25,500 bases of DNA from CAYVJW01 sp964451885 (lineage in GTDB: Bacteria > Patescibacteriota > Gracilibacteria > UBA4473): positions 1 through 25,500 of the forward strand of contig CAYVJW010000009.1 in NCBI GenBank assembly GCA_964451885.1, in the 5' to 3' direction. The position numbers and the translations under genes are program-made. Of the stretch, positions 7,259-14,693 are shown piece by piece. The notes below the pieces were generated by a model. It had not been told where the DNA came from. It ran no database searches and saw only the letters and a program-made list of their open reading frames with translations. Each line of letters begins with the position of its first letter. Position 1 is the stretch's first letter.

Positions 7259-9904
7259 TTATAATTTCTTCCCATGGCATTTCTTAAACTTCTTTCCGCT
7301 CTCGCATGGACACGGATCATTTCGTCCTACTCCGGAATATTTTCCCCCTAATTTTTCGGCGGTGATAGATCTTCCGGGAGTAGTGGTAGAGGTGAAGTGT
7401 GCTCTTTCTTCTATGTCGTATTCCCCCGTGTTTTCCAGAGCGGAGGAGATGGCGTTTTTATTTGTTTTTGCGTTGGAGTAGTCGGCTGCTTCAAATTCCA
7501 AATCCTGCTTGAATTCTATACGAAAAAGGTTTGATACGGCGGTCATGCGTATGTTTTCCAGAAGGCGTTTAAACATTTCAAAGGCTTCCTTTTTGTATTC
7601 CATGATGGGGTCTCTTTGTGCGTAACCTGAGAGTGCCACCCGGTCGCGCAGGTGGGTCATCTGGTCGATGTGGTCTAGCCATAATTCGTCAATTGATCGT
7701 AGGAGGATTTGTTTTGGGATTTGTTCTGCCATTTCTTCTGGTAAACCTTTCCGTTTTTCGTCCCACTGGCTGAGTAAAAAATTGGACAGTGATTCGACCA
7801 TATCATCCCGGTGCTGAAAAGCTTCCAGCTCTTCGAAAGTGAGCGGTTTTGTTTTGGAAATATGGATGGAATTAACGGTTTCAAGAATTTCTTGCACGTT
7901 CCACGCGGGGCTTGCTTCCAGAGTGGGGGCGTTTGATTCGACTACGTGGGCGGCGAGTTCTTTGATCATAGTGTCCAGATCTTCGAGTATCGTTTCCGAG
8001 CTTAATAATTTCAGCCTTCGACTATAAATCTTTTCCCGATGAATATTCATGATATCGTCGTACTGGACGACGTGTTTTCTGGCGTCAAAGTGGAATCCTT
8101 CGATTTTTTTCTGGGCGCTTTCGACGGATCTGGAGATCATTCGGTTTTCAATGGCTTCGTCTTCCGGGAGGCCGAGGCTTTCCATCAGGCGTGCCATTTT
8201 TTCTCCTCCAAACCGTTTCATTAGGTCGTCTTTCATCGAAACATAAAACTGGCTGAATCCCGGGTCTCCCTGTCGTCCAGATCGTCCGCGAAGCTGGTTA
8301 TCAATCCGCCTTGATTCATGTCTTTCGGTTCCCAATATTACCAGGCCACCGAGCTGCGTTACGCCTTCTCCGAGTTTGATATCCGTTCCCCGACCGGCCA
8401 TGTTTGTGGCGATGGTGATGGCTTTTGGTTGTCCGGCATTGGTGACTATTTCGGCTTCCCGTTCGTGGTGTTTTGCGTTGAGTACTTCATGGGGGATGTT
8501 TCGGGAGGAAAGCAGGTGGGAGAGTGCTTCTGATTTTTCGATGCTGATGGTTCCGATGAGCACAGGCTGGCCTTTTTGGTGTAATTTTTCGACTTCATCG
8601 GCCAGGGTGGTGAATTTTCCCCTTTCGTTTTTGAAAATTTTATCTGGCATGTCCTGGCGGACCATGGGCTGATTGGTGGGGATGACGATGGTGTCGAGTT
8701 TGTATATTTTCGCGAATTCTTCGGCTTCTGTTTCGGCTGTTCCGGTCATGCCGGCGAGTTTTTCGTAGATTCGGAAATAGTTTTGGAAAGTAATAGTGGC
8801 GAGCGTCTTGGATTCTCTTTGGATTTCCACGTTTTCTTTGGCTTCGAGAGATTGATGAAGCCCGTCGGAGTATCGGCGGCCCGGCATTAGCCGGCCGGTA
8901 AATTCGTCGACTATGATCACTTGTCCGTCCCGTACCACGTAGTCTCGGTCTATTTCAAAAATTACTTCGGCTTTCAATGCCTGTTCGATGTGGTGGACTT
9001 CTTCGAAGCCGCTTTCGGTAAATATATTGCCTATACCGAGTAGTTCTTCCATTTTCTTTACGCCTTCTTCCGTTAAGGCGGAGGATTTGACTTTATGGTC
9101 GATGTTGTAGTGTTCATTTTCTTTCAGATGTGCGATGAGTTGAGAATATTGTGCGTATTTTTCGGTTGATTCTTCGGCCGCGGAAGAAATGATGAGGGGT
9201 GTTCTTGCTTCGTCTATCAAAATAGAGTCGACTTCGTCCACGATGGCGTAGTTGAGTTTTTTCTGGACGATGTTATCCGGGTTTTGTGCCATGTTATCCC
9301 TCAGATAATCGAAACCAAATTCATTATTAGTGCCGTAGGTGATATCTGATTGGTAGGCTTCTCGGCGTTCGTCGGTGGTCTTATCATTAATGATTACGCC
9401 GGTGCTCAGTCCGCAAAATTCGTACAGAGGTGTCATCCATTCGGCGTCCCGTTGGGCAAGGTAGTCGTTTACGGTGATCACGTGCACGCCTTTTCCGGTC
9501 AGGGCGTTTAGTATTACCGGCAGGGTACAGACGAGGGTTTTTCCTTCCCCGGTTTTCATTTCAGAAATCTTCCCCTGATGCAGTACCATGCCTCCGATCA
9601 ATTGCACATCATAGGGGATCATTTCCCATTTGAGCGGTTTTCCGCGGACTTCAAATGATTTCCCAAAGATTCTTCGAGCGGCATTTTTGACTCCCGCGAA
9701 TACTTCCGGAAGCATTTCATCGGTTTTTTCCGGGTTTTTAGTGAGGAACGCTTTCCATTCGGCAAACTTTTTCTTCAGGGCTTCATCGGTGCATTTTTGT
9801 AATTCAGCTTCGATATGGTTTATCTCGGGTACTGTTTTTTCAAGTTTTGCGATTTGTTTGACGTTGTAGTTGCCAAAGAGGGCATCGAGGAATTTTTGGA
9901 TCAT
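7259..9904 (-). CDS. secA: Protein translocase motor ATPase SecA
   Basis: SecA drives preproteins through SecYEG. The 881-aa length is normal. Walker A MKTGEGKT is at 116-123, the Walker B/DEAD-type DEVD at 223-226, and the helicase-like second nucleotide-binding domain contains ATNMAGRGTDIKLG and QLRGRSGRQGDPG. The helical scaffold/wing region is followed by a C-terminal zinc-binding SEC-C motif, CPC-x8-CH, in the last 15 residues. The N-terminus (MIQKFLDALFG) is the usual amphipathic helix. No SD is present; on the minus strand TTCCCA, a 16-base spacer, TACTAT and 9 bases to ATG give a possible near-leaderless promoter. It is divergent from the first TA module, with 82 bases between the start codons. 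Confidence 0.98.
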   Translation of the reverse strand: MIQKFLDALFGNYNVKQIAKLEKTVPEINHIEAELQKCTDEALKKKFAEWKAFLTKNPEKTDEMLPEVFAGVKNAARRIFGKSFEVRGKPLKWEMIPYDVQLIGGMVLHQGKISEMKTGEGKTLVCTLPVILNALTGKGVHVITVNDYLAQRDAEWMTPLYEFCGLSTGVIINDKTTDERREAYQSDITYGTNNEFGFDYLRDNMAQNPDNIVQKKLNYAIVDEVDSILIDEARTPLIISSAAEESTEKYAQYSQLIAHLKENEHYNIDHKVKSSALTEEGVKKMEELLGIGNIFTESGFEEVHHIEQALKAEVIFEIDRDYVVRDGQVIIVDEFTGRLMPGRRYSDGLHQSLEAKENVEIQRESKTLATITFQNYFRIYEKLAGMTGTAETEAEEFAKIYKLDTIVIPTNQPMVRQDMPDKIFKNERGKFTTLADEVEKLHQKGQPVLIGTISIEKSEALSHLLSSRNIPHEVLNAKHHEREAEIVTNAGQPKAITIATNMAGRGTDIKLGEGVTQLGGLVILGTERHESRRIDNQLRGRSGRQGDPGFSQFYVSMKDDLMKRFGGEKMARLMESLGLPEDEAIENRMISRSVESAQKKIEGFHFDARKHVVQYDDIMNIHREKIYSRRLKLLSSETILEDLDTMIKELAAHVVESNAPTLEASPAWNVQEILETVNSIHISKTKPLTFEELEAFQHRDDMVESLSNFLLSQWDEKRKGLPEEMAEQIPKQILLRSIDELWLDHIDQMTHLRDRVALSGYAQRDPIMEYKKEAFEMFKRLLENIRMTAVSNLFRIEFKQDLEFEAADYSNAKTNKNAISSALENTGEYDIEERAHFTSTTTPGRSITAEKLGGKYSGVGRNDPCPCESGKKFKKCHGKKL

Positions 9905-9946
9905 TGCTGGCAGATAGTAGCAGAAAAAATGTTTTTGGGAAGGTGA

Positions 9947-9969
9947 AGGCTTGCATTTTATAATAATTT
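9947..9969 (+). repeat. Promoter repeat copy A (paired with 10958-10980)
   Basis: These 23 bases are identical to 10958-10980. Similarity continues with small changes through the start codon and the first codons of both downstream antitoxin genes, which both begin MNSY-T/S-F. Confidence 0.9.
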
Positions 9970-9979
9970 TAGATAATAT
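9951..9979 (+). promoter_or_regulatory. Putative leaderless promoter of TA module 1
   Basis: TTGCAT (9951-9956), 17-base spacer, TAATAT (9974-9979), 7 bases to ATG at 9987, so transcription should begin at or next to the start codon. A competing TATAAT at 9959-9964 lacks a good -35. Confidence 0.55.
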
Positions 9980-9986
9980 GAAAGGG

Positions 9987-10256
9987 ATGAATTCTTACAC
10001 TTTTAGCCATATTTCGTTCAAAGATTTACCGGATGAGTGGGTGAAGCGTTTGCGCTTGAAGAAAAATCGGCATTTTACAATTAGGATTGAGGTGGCGGAA
10101 GAACATTTAGAAGAACTACCTTCTGAGGAAAAAATCAGTGGTAAGTTGGTCAAGGCGGTGAAAGAAAGTGAGGCAAGTTATAAAGCGGGGAATTTTGTTT
10201 CTTGTGAAACAGAAGCGGATAGAAAAGCGCTTTTTAGGAAGTCTTGGAATGAGTAA
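9987..10256 (+). CDS. Antitoxin of a RelBE-type module
   Basis: This 89-aa protein precedes and overlaps by 8 bases (ATGAGTAA) a RelE-family toxin, the normal order and coupling of a type II antitoxin. It is charged, with a basic N-terminal half (residues 15-30: WVKRLRLKKNRHF) that could bind DNA and an acidic, helical C-terminal half (EVAEEHLEELPSEEK...) that would wrap the toxin, ending RKALFRKSWNE. I do not recognise the exact family. ATG 9987 is chosen over TTG 9951 and ATG 9978 because the same start context (AGGGA-ATGAATTCTTA) recurs at the hicB gene at 10997. Its first six residues MNSYTF nearly equal those of HicB (MNSYSF), although the rest differs. Confidence 0.7.
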   Translation: MNSYTFSHISFKDLPDEWVKRLRLKKNRHFTIRIEVAEEHLEELPSEEKISGKLVKAVKESEASYKAGNFVSCETEADRKALFRKSWNE

Positions 10257-10512
10257 ATATCGGTCAAGTTTTTCTCAGGATTTTTTAAGGGATTTAAAAA
10301 AAATTAAATCTAATTTTGGGGTACAAATAAGATTGGAAAAGAAAATAGAGGAAATATTGGAAAATCCTCATCATTACAAAATATTACGTAATGTTCTAAA
10401 AAATCGCAGGCGGGCGCACATAGGAGAGTTTGTCCTTGTTTTTGAGGTTAAAGAAGATGTTCAATGTGTTGAGTTTCATGTGTTTAAGCATCATGATGAG
10501 GCTTATGAGTGA
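10249..10512 (+). CDS. RelE/ParE-superfamily toxin (probable mRNA interferase)
   Basis: 87 aa starting with ATG inside the last codons of the antitoxin (8-base overlap). The protein opens KYRSSFSQDFLRDLKKI, typical of the first strand and helix of the family. It carries RRRAHIGEFVLVFEVKEDVQCVEF, the central basic strand pair, and ends FKHHDEAYE, the HHD-x-AY tail of RelE toxins resembling archaeal RelE. Known members cut mRNA on the ribosome or, for ParE, inhibit gyrase; the basic HIG strand and HHDxAY end favour the RelE type. It is expected to be neutralised by the upstream partner. Confidence 0.8.
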   Translation: MSKYRSSFSQDFLRDLKKIKSNFGVQIRLEKKIEEILENPHHYKILRNVLKNRRRAHIGEFVLVFEVKEDVQCVEFHVFKHHDEAYE

Positions 10513-10518
10513 TGTAAC

Positions 10519-10638
10519 ATGTATGGCTGGTTCAATGTTCCCCTGTCCGCCATAGCCTTAGCGACGGCTGATACGTTGAACCTTATATTCGGGGTCGGAG
10601 CAGGTGTGTTCGAGTACAATGGGAAGAGAAAGAAGTAG
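10519..10638 (+). CDS. Possible 39-aa hydrophobic small protein
   Basis: An ATG frame six bases after the toxin stop would encode a peptide with a hydrophobic middle (AIALATADTLNLIFGVGAGVF) and a basic end (NGKRKK), consistent with a single-pass membrane microprotein. There is no SD. The frame covers one arm of the 15-bp inverted repeat. It may equally be the remnant of a longer gene or chance. Confidence 0.2.
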   Translation: MYGWFNVPLSAIALATADTLNLIFGVGAGVFEYNGKRKK

Positions 10639-10815
10639 CTTGAAAATAAGTATAAATTTTTAGAAATATCTGAACCACCTGGTCCAAGATGTTTTGAGCG
10701 CTTTTTGCTGACAGAAAAACGTTTCGAACCAGGTGGCCAGTAATGTTTTTTCCGTTTCAGGAATACAAGAATTTATAGTTTTTATTGAGGCAGCTCCAGG
10801 CACACCTGCTCCGAC
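10594..10815. repeat. 15-bp perfect inverted repeat bounding 222 bases
   Basis: GTCGGAGCAGGTGTG at 10594-10608 is the exact reverse complement of 10801-10815. The flanks show no target-site duplication. It could be the terminal repeats of a short decayed element or a long RNA stem. Confidence 0.7.
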
Positions 10816-10957
10816 GATAGGATTTTCAAAATGTTTTTTACGAATTTTTAGTTTTTGATTGAAAGTGATGGTAGTCATTATTATTAAAAAAATAACTAAA
10901 AACCGGTGCAATTTTAAATAATTTAGCGAAAATAGCAAGCTGTTTTATAGCTCCATC

Positions 10958-10980
10958 AGGCTTGCATTTTATAATAATTT
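10958..10980 (+). repeat. Promoter repeat copy B (paired with 9947-9969)
   Basis: Exact 23-base match to copy A, 1,011 bases downstream, again leading into an antitoxin gene that starts MNSY. Confidence 0.9.
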
Positions 10981-10989
10981 AGATAGTAT
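10962..10989 (+). promoter_or_regulatory. Putative leaderless promoter of hicBA
   Basis: TTGCAT (10962-10967), 16-base spacer, TAGTAT (10984-10989), 7 bases to ATG at 10997. The architecture is the same as at TA module 1. TATAAT at 10970-10975 is an alternative -10 without a good -35. Confidence 0.5.
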
Positions 10990-10996
10990 TAGGGAG

Positions 10997-11239
10997 ATGA
11001 ATTCTTATAGTTTCAGAATTATAATTGAGCCGGATGATCCGAGAGGATTTCATGGTTTTGTGCCGCTTCTTGGGGTGCATACTTGTGGTGGTACGTTGAG
11101 GGAAGTTAAGAAAAATCTAAAAGAATCAATTATTTGTCATATTCAGGGACTTATGAAAGATGGAGAGTCAATTCCCAGGGAAGATGATGTATTGGAAATG
11201 ATTCAGACATTTTCTGAAAAAGATCTCATTAATGCCTAA
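10997..11239 (+). CDS. hicB: HicB-family antitoxin, short form
   Basis: 80 aa, with the HicB/UPF0150 partial RNase H-like fold: strand SFRIIIEPDDPRGFHGFVPLLGVHTCGGTLREVKKNLKESI matches the family's strand-loop-strand and following helix (GxVP..PGxHTxGxTxEEA...). Its partner HicA overlaps its end by 8 bases (ATGCCTAA). Many HicB proteins carry a C-terminal HTH or ribbon-helix-helix DNA-binding domain; this one ends soon after the core helix, so it cannot obviously bind its operator. The order antitoxin-toxin is the reverse of E. coli hicAB. Start ATG is confirmed by the duplicated promoter/start context. Confidence 0.88.
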   Translation: MNSYSFRIIIEPDDPRGFHGFVPLLGVHTCGGTLREVKKNLKESIICHIQGLMKDGESIPREDDVLEMIQTFSEKDLINA

Positions 11240-11462
11240 ATTACCTGTGGTCAAAACCAGAGAGTTGATTCGAGTTTTGGAGAATCTCGGATTTTTTAAG
11301 CATCATCAAGTTGGAAGTCATGCTCAGTTTAAACATCCGGATGGAAGAAGAACAACCGTCCCTGTTCATGTAGGAAAGGATCTCAATAGAGGAACACTTC
11401 GAGGGATTATTAATGATGTTGGAGTGACTGTAGAGGAGTTTGTCGCTGTTTTGAAAAAATAA
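11232..11462 (+). CDS. hicA: HicA-family toxin (mRNA interferase)
   Basis: 76 aa with the double-stranded-RNA-binding-like HicA fold: KTRELIRVLENLGFFKHHQVGSHAQFKHPDGRRTTVPVHVGKDLNRGTLRGIINDVGVTVEEF. The conserved catalytic His is His30 in VGSH, and TVPVH plus the RGTLRGII helix are family hallmarks. HicA cleaves mRNA when free of HicB. The gene overlaps hicB and should be translationally coupled. It converges with the 139-aa gene, ending 14 bases from that gene's stop. Confidence 0.92.
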   Translation: MPKLPVVKTRELIRVLENLGFFKHHQVGSHAQFKHPDGRRTTVPVHVGKDLNRGTLRGIINDVGVTVEEFVAVLKK

Positions 11463-11476
11463 AATTCTATAGGTCA

Positions 11477-11896
11477 TTACCCAATCTCCGCCTTCAACCT
11501 CTCCACCTCCGCCTGTTCTCCCTCTTCTTCAGTGGCTTCGGCTTTTTGGGCTTTAAAGCTTTCGTTGGCTTGGTAATCTTCTTTAAAATCTACGGCCAAG
11601 TGCATCATTTCTTCTTCTGAGGAATGGACGATATTATTTTCCAGGGAATTTTCAGCATTTCTCGCATTTATTTGGAATCCCATGTTGTTTGCTAATCTAC
11701 GATACTCTTCGGCTTCTTTTCCGTATTTATTACTTAGTCGTTCGAGTGTATCTTCTATGAATTTCCGGGCTTTTTCGTCTATTTTTTTGGCTTTCGTGAT
11801 GTGGGTTAGGAAATTATGGCGTGATTGTAGGGGGATTTCTTCCAGGCTACAAAACCAGGTTAAAAATTCTTTGAATTCGGTTAGATTTTTGTTCAT
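11477..11896 (-). CDS. Small helical protein, partner of the 759-aa gene
   Basis: 139 aa, ATG at 11896, one base after the stop of the upstream 759-aa gene (TAA-A-ATG), so the pair is almost certainly translationally coupled. The frame is open further upstream to 11980, but that part lies inside the 759-aa gene and has no reason to be used. N-terminal half: helical, KNLTEFKEFLTWFCSLEEIPLQSRHNFL, then a charged helix KKIDEKARKFIEDTLERLSNKYGKEAEEYRRLANNMGFQI. C-terminal third: strongly acidic, Glu/Ala-rich coil. No signal peptide or membrane segment. Family not recognised; likely a complex partner of the larger protein. Confidence 0.65.
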   Translation of the reverse strand: MNKNLTEFKEFLTWFCSLEEIPLQSRHNFLTHITKAKKIDEKARKFIEDTLERLSNKYGKEAEEYRRLANNMGFQINARNAENSLENNIVHSSEEEMMHLAVDFKEDYQANESFKAQKAEATEEEGEQAEVERLKAEIG

Positions 11897-11897
11897 T

Positions 11898-14177
11898 TTA
11901 AGTAAATTGAATGGCCATCGGTTCTCCGATATGATGGGCATGTTCGGGAAATCGGAAATTTGGTTCCAGGGCAGTATCAACAGTATATCCAGGAAGAGTA
12001 TTGAAAATTAAAACATTAATTCCTCCTCCCTTGGATTTTTGTACTACCAGTAAGTTATTTTGTCCTGCTTCTTGTAAAATTATCGCGTCGGTGGGTTCAC
12101 CGGTTTTATTCAGAATTCGCAGATTGCTTTGCCATACTTCATTACGGTCTAAGACATCATCACAGGCAAAGTTTTTTCCATGAGCATAGGCTTCGAAATC
12201 AATGCTTACTTCTCGGCCTTCAGGCATGGAGGACAGAATATCGAAACCTCTTTCTTGATAGGAAGATAATTGTTCGTGGTAGGCTTTGATTTTTTCTTTT
12301 TGGGATTCTGATTTGAGGGTTTGTATTACGCGTTCTTTCCATGGTGTTGCACTACTGGTGAAAGAGTTTCCTCGTACTATCATTTTCGCTTCTTCTTCTA
12401 TGATTTTAATTTTTAGGCCTGATGTTACGGAAGATATGGAAGTAAAGGTTGGTTTGGAGGGAACTTTATCCAGATGACTTTGTCGAGTTGCTTCAGCTTG
12501 ATTAATGACATTAGCTCTCTGTTGCTGTTGTGGGGCAGTTGCTTGAGAAAGGGCTTCTGCAGTGTTAACTGCACTCTCAAGTTGGCCTTTTCGAGTGTTC
12601 CAATCACTTATTTTCGTTGCATAATCAGCAAATTCTATAGCTTGTGATTTCCAGTTGGTTTCAACTTCTGCCAGTTTTTTTACTAATTCTTCCAAATCCT
12701 TGAAATAACCATCCAGCATTTGTTTTTCATTTGGATCCAACTGGGATGAAACTTGATCATATTCTTCTTTTTTTGTGGCAACATCTACAGAAAAGTTTCT
12801 GATATCGGCGTAAATTGTCGTAGAAGTAAGTGGGCTTCTAGTAGTGGGAGGCTCTGTTATTCCTTCCCAAGTAGAAATTTTTGAAATCGCGCTTGTAAAT
12901 AAATCCCTTGTTTCTTTATGATGAGTTTGGAATTCTGTTGAATAAGAATCAATATTATCCGGTCTTTCTTCTCCTTCGAGTTTGTTCAAATAAGCCAGAT
13001 ATTTTTTTTTGAGGGGGTTTCGCATGTTCTTTGTTATATCTACATTATGCCCATCACCTAAAAATTCTGAAAGTGCCAAAAATTTGGCGCTATCATCTAT
13101 GGTGTTTATATCTGGAAAATTTTCAAAAATATCTTCTATGTTAATACTTCCGTAGCTTGTAATATGATCTGTTAATTCTTCTAGTAGTTTATTTAATTTC
13201 GGAGGACTACTATCTGCGGTGGCTTCTTGCATCCAATCTCGAATATTTTCGAAGTTCGGATCAATTTGTTCAACTGCATCTCTATAGGTTTTGCTGTTTC
13301 CTCGTAAATCTACCTGATTTTGATCAAGTATTTCAATCTCCTGATTGTAATAATCCGGATTCCAGCCGAGTTTTTTGTAGGCCTGGAGGCGGTGGGTGCG
13401 TTGGTCGGGGCCGCCGGCTATGTCTGTAAATAGCTTGTCTGTTGGTGCAGAGCCATTGATATCATTTCTTACAAGATCAAGGAAAGTAGTTTTTTTTGAA
13501 GGAGTGAGGGCATCGTGCCCGTTTTTTAGCATACTTACTGTTCTGTCCAGGTAGGTTTCCGCGGCGGTTTTACTTTCTTCGATTTTTTTCGATATATCGT
13601 CAAGTACTCCGCTGACGATTCCCATTCTTTCACCGAATAGGGAATATTCAGTTTCTCCGGTTGTTTCCCTTTCTCCAAGTCCCAATTTATACCAGTTGGT
13701 CCACCGGCTTCTCATGATATCTGTTTTGTCTTTTTGTTCCTGGCGCATTTGGGCTGATTCTTCATATCTTCTTCTGAGTTTTCCAAAGAATTCAAAGGTT
13801 CTTTCAACATCTTGAAGATTAAGCGTTGACCTTACTCGTTCGTTTCTTATTTCTTGTACGACCGTCCGGTATTCATTTCCCCATCCAACACTGGCACTTG
13901 CTCCTTCCAGTACGCCAAAAACTCTATTTCGTGTATTGTCTTCCAGTTGTTCGGTTTTGCTTTTGGATTCCATATCGGTGATGGTTTCCGCGGCAAATTC
14001 CGGCATGGCTCTGAGCGCAGCCCGTTCGGCGTCTCTGACTTGTTCTTCTTTATCTACTTCAGCTTGTTCTTTTCTAAAAGATTCCAGTACCGAAGCGTTT
14101 AATTCTACGGTTTGGTTTTCAAGATTTAGGAAATGTTGGATTCCTTTATTAGATGGGAAATGCCAAAGGTTTTTCAT
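11898..14177 (-). CDS. Large cytoplasmic helical protein of unknown function
   Basis: 759 aa, no signal peptide or membrane segment, rich in charged residues and Gln. The first 250 residues and the region from about 430 to 680 read as long helices likely to form coiled coils (for example ESKSKTEQLEDNTRNRV, KEEYDQVSSQLDPNEKQML, and a QATAPQQQQR break). The C-terminal 70 residues change character: short hydrophobic strands with Gly turns (DAIILQEAGQNNLLVVQK, GGINVLIFNTLPGYTV), probably a small beta domain, ending HAHHIGEPMAIQFT. No nucleotide-binding motif, nuclease motif or protease triad is evident. It is flanked by two TA modules and coupled to a 139-aa partner. Function unknown; a structural or scaffold role is the most I would infer from composition. 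Confidence 0.75.
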   Translation of the reverse strand: MKNLWHFPSNKGIQHFLNLENQTVELNASVLESFRKEQAEVDKEEQVRDAERAALRAMPEFAAETITDMESKSKTEQLEDNTRNRVFGVLEGASASVGWGNEYRTVVQEIRNERVRSTLNLQDVERTFEFFGKLRRRYEESAQMRQEQKDKTDIMRSRWTNWYKLGLGERETTGETEYSLFGERMGIVSGVLDDISKKIEESKTAAETYLDRTVSMLKNGHDALTPSKKTTFLDLVRNDINGSAPTDKLFTDIAGGPDQRTHRLQAYKKLGWNPDYYNQEIEILDQNQVDLRGNSKTYRDAVEQIDPNFENIRDWMQEATADSSPPKLNKLLEELTDHITSYGSINIEDIFENFPDINTIDDSAKFLALSEFLGDGHNVDITKNMRNPLKKKYLAYLNKLEGEERPDNIDSYSTEFQTHHKETRDLFTSAISKISTWEGITEPPTTRSPLTSTTIYADIRNFSVDVATKKEEYDQVSSQLDPNEKQMLDGYFKDLEELVKKLAEVETNWKSQAIEFADYATKISDWNTRKGQLESAVNTAEALSQATAPQQQQRANVINQAEATRQSHLDKVPSKPTFTSISSVTSGLKIKIIEEEAKMIVRGNSFTSSATPWKERVIQTLKSESQKEKIKAYHEQLSSYQERGFDILSSMPEGREVSIDFEAYAHGKNFACDDVLDRNEVWQSNLRILNKTGEPTDAIILQEAGQNNLLVVQKSKGGGINVLIFNTLPGYTVDTALEPNFRFPEHAHHIGEPMAIQFT

Positions 14178-14198
14178 TTATATTCAAAAAATCCCTTT

Positions 14199-14227
14199 AT
14201 TTTACCATATTTGGTTGAAAAAAACAA
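14199..14227 (-). promoter_or_regulatory. Promoter of the 759/139-aa operon
   Basis: On the minus strand: TTGTTT (14227-14222), 17-base spacer, TAAAAT (14204-14199), then 21 bases to ATG at 14177. The leader would be about 14 bases and has no SD (AAAGGG is at the transcription start itself). Upstream lie two and a half tandem copies of TTTCGGGTTC (14232-14256). Confidence 0.6.
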
Positions 14228-14295
14228 GGGATTTCGGGTTCTTTCGGGTTCTTTCGTGGTGATTCTAGTAACTCATCACTGGTTTGTTTCCCACT

Positions 14296-14413
14296 GTTAA
14301 GGGGGACTAAGGGGGTTAAATCCGAAGGAAATACAGAACGAACATAGTTTTTGCCTATAATTTTGTGCTAATTTTTCGACGCGTCGAAACTTAATCCCCC
14401 AAACCCCCTTTAA
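14296..14413. repeat. MITE-like element with G5/C5 inverted ends
   Basis: The left arm (14296-14318) reads GTTAAGGGGG-ACTAA-GGGGGTTA; the right arm (14390-14413), reverse-complemented, reads GTTAAAGGGGG-TTT-GGGGGATTAAG. The arms are imperfect inverted copies about 70 bases apart, followed by another AAGGGGGC. Such paired GGGGG/TTAA ends resemble short non-coding repeats scattered in many bacterial genomes. No coding capacity. Confidence 0.6.
14374..14389. repeat. 16-bp perfect palindrome
   Basis: TTTCGACGCGTCGAAA is fully self-complementary. It sits inside the G5/C5 repeat element, downstream of the third TA module. It could be an operator or a recombinase site; nothing here decides. Confidence 0.7.
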
Positions 14414-14432
14414 CAAGGGGGCTTATTGATGA

Positions 14433-14693
14433 CTACCGGTAAACATCATGTGAACCGATATCGTATAAATAAACTACTTTTGGCTTTTCTTGATATTGAA
14501 AAACAATCCGGTCCGAATAAGTGAGGGAAAAAGCATAAAAATTACGGAATATCCCATGTAATTTATGAGTTTTGAGGTGAGGGGCGAACATGTCTTTCTG
14601 AAATATATCTAACTTTTCAAAAAATTCCTTCTGTTGTGGCTTGGAAAGTTTTTTGAATGCTCTTTTGAAGTGAGAAGTGTAAACAATCTTCAT
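14433..14693 (-). CDS. RelE/YafQ-type toxin
   Basis: 86 aa, RelE/StbE-like. It starts MKIVYTSHFKRAFKKLSKPQQKEFFEKL, the usual first strand and two basic helices; contains HKLHGIFRNFYAFSLTYSDRIVFQY, the family's L.G....YxxxVsdxxRIvF pattern; and ends VYLYDIGSHDVYR, the diagnostic DIGxHDxYR tail. These toxins are ribosome-dependent mRNA endonucleases. Its ATG overlaps the TGA of the upstream antitoxin by the tetranucleotide ATGA. It is downstream of the antitoxin in the same operon and ends next to the G5/C5 repeat element. Confidence 0.88.
   Translation of the reverse strand: MKIVYTSHFKRAFKKLSKPQQKEFFEKLDIFQKDMFAPHLKTHKLHGIFRNFYAFSLTYSDRIVFQYQEKPKVVYLYDIGSHDVYR

Larger units (their letters stand above)
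10513..10996. other. Intergenic region between two TA modules, structured
   Basis: This 484-base gap has no gene I can support strongly. It holds a possible 39-aa frame (10519-10638), a 15-bp perfect inverted repeat (10594-10608 / 10801-10815), a 9-bp inverted repeat CCACCTGGT (10675-10683) / ACCAGGTGG (10728-10736), a 7-bp pair GGTTCAA/TTGAACC (10529-10535 / 10576-10582) enclosing AGCC/GGCT, and at its end the promoter of hicBA. A 92-aa minus-strand frame (10660-10938) covers most of it but looks accidental. Confidence 0.6.

Noticed and set aside
9959..9964. TATAAT as the -10 of TA module 1 (and 10970-10975 for hicBA)
   Set aside because: No acceptable -35 lies 16-18 bases upstream in either copy, whereas TTGCAT with TAATAT/TAGTAT gives correct spacing. 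Not excluded, only less likely.
10660..10938. 92-aa minus-strand reading frame with a hydrophobic N-terminus between the TA modules
   Set aside because: No SD or promoter, it spans both arms of inverted repeats, its composition changes abruptly, and it overlaps the hicBA promoter side. It may be chance; recorded only as part of the intergenic region.
11897..11980. Longer N-terminus of the 139-aa protein (start at 11980)
   Set aside because: It overlaps the 3' end of the 759-aa gene; the ATG directly after that gene's stop is the natural coupled start.
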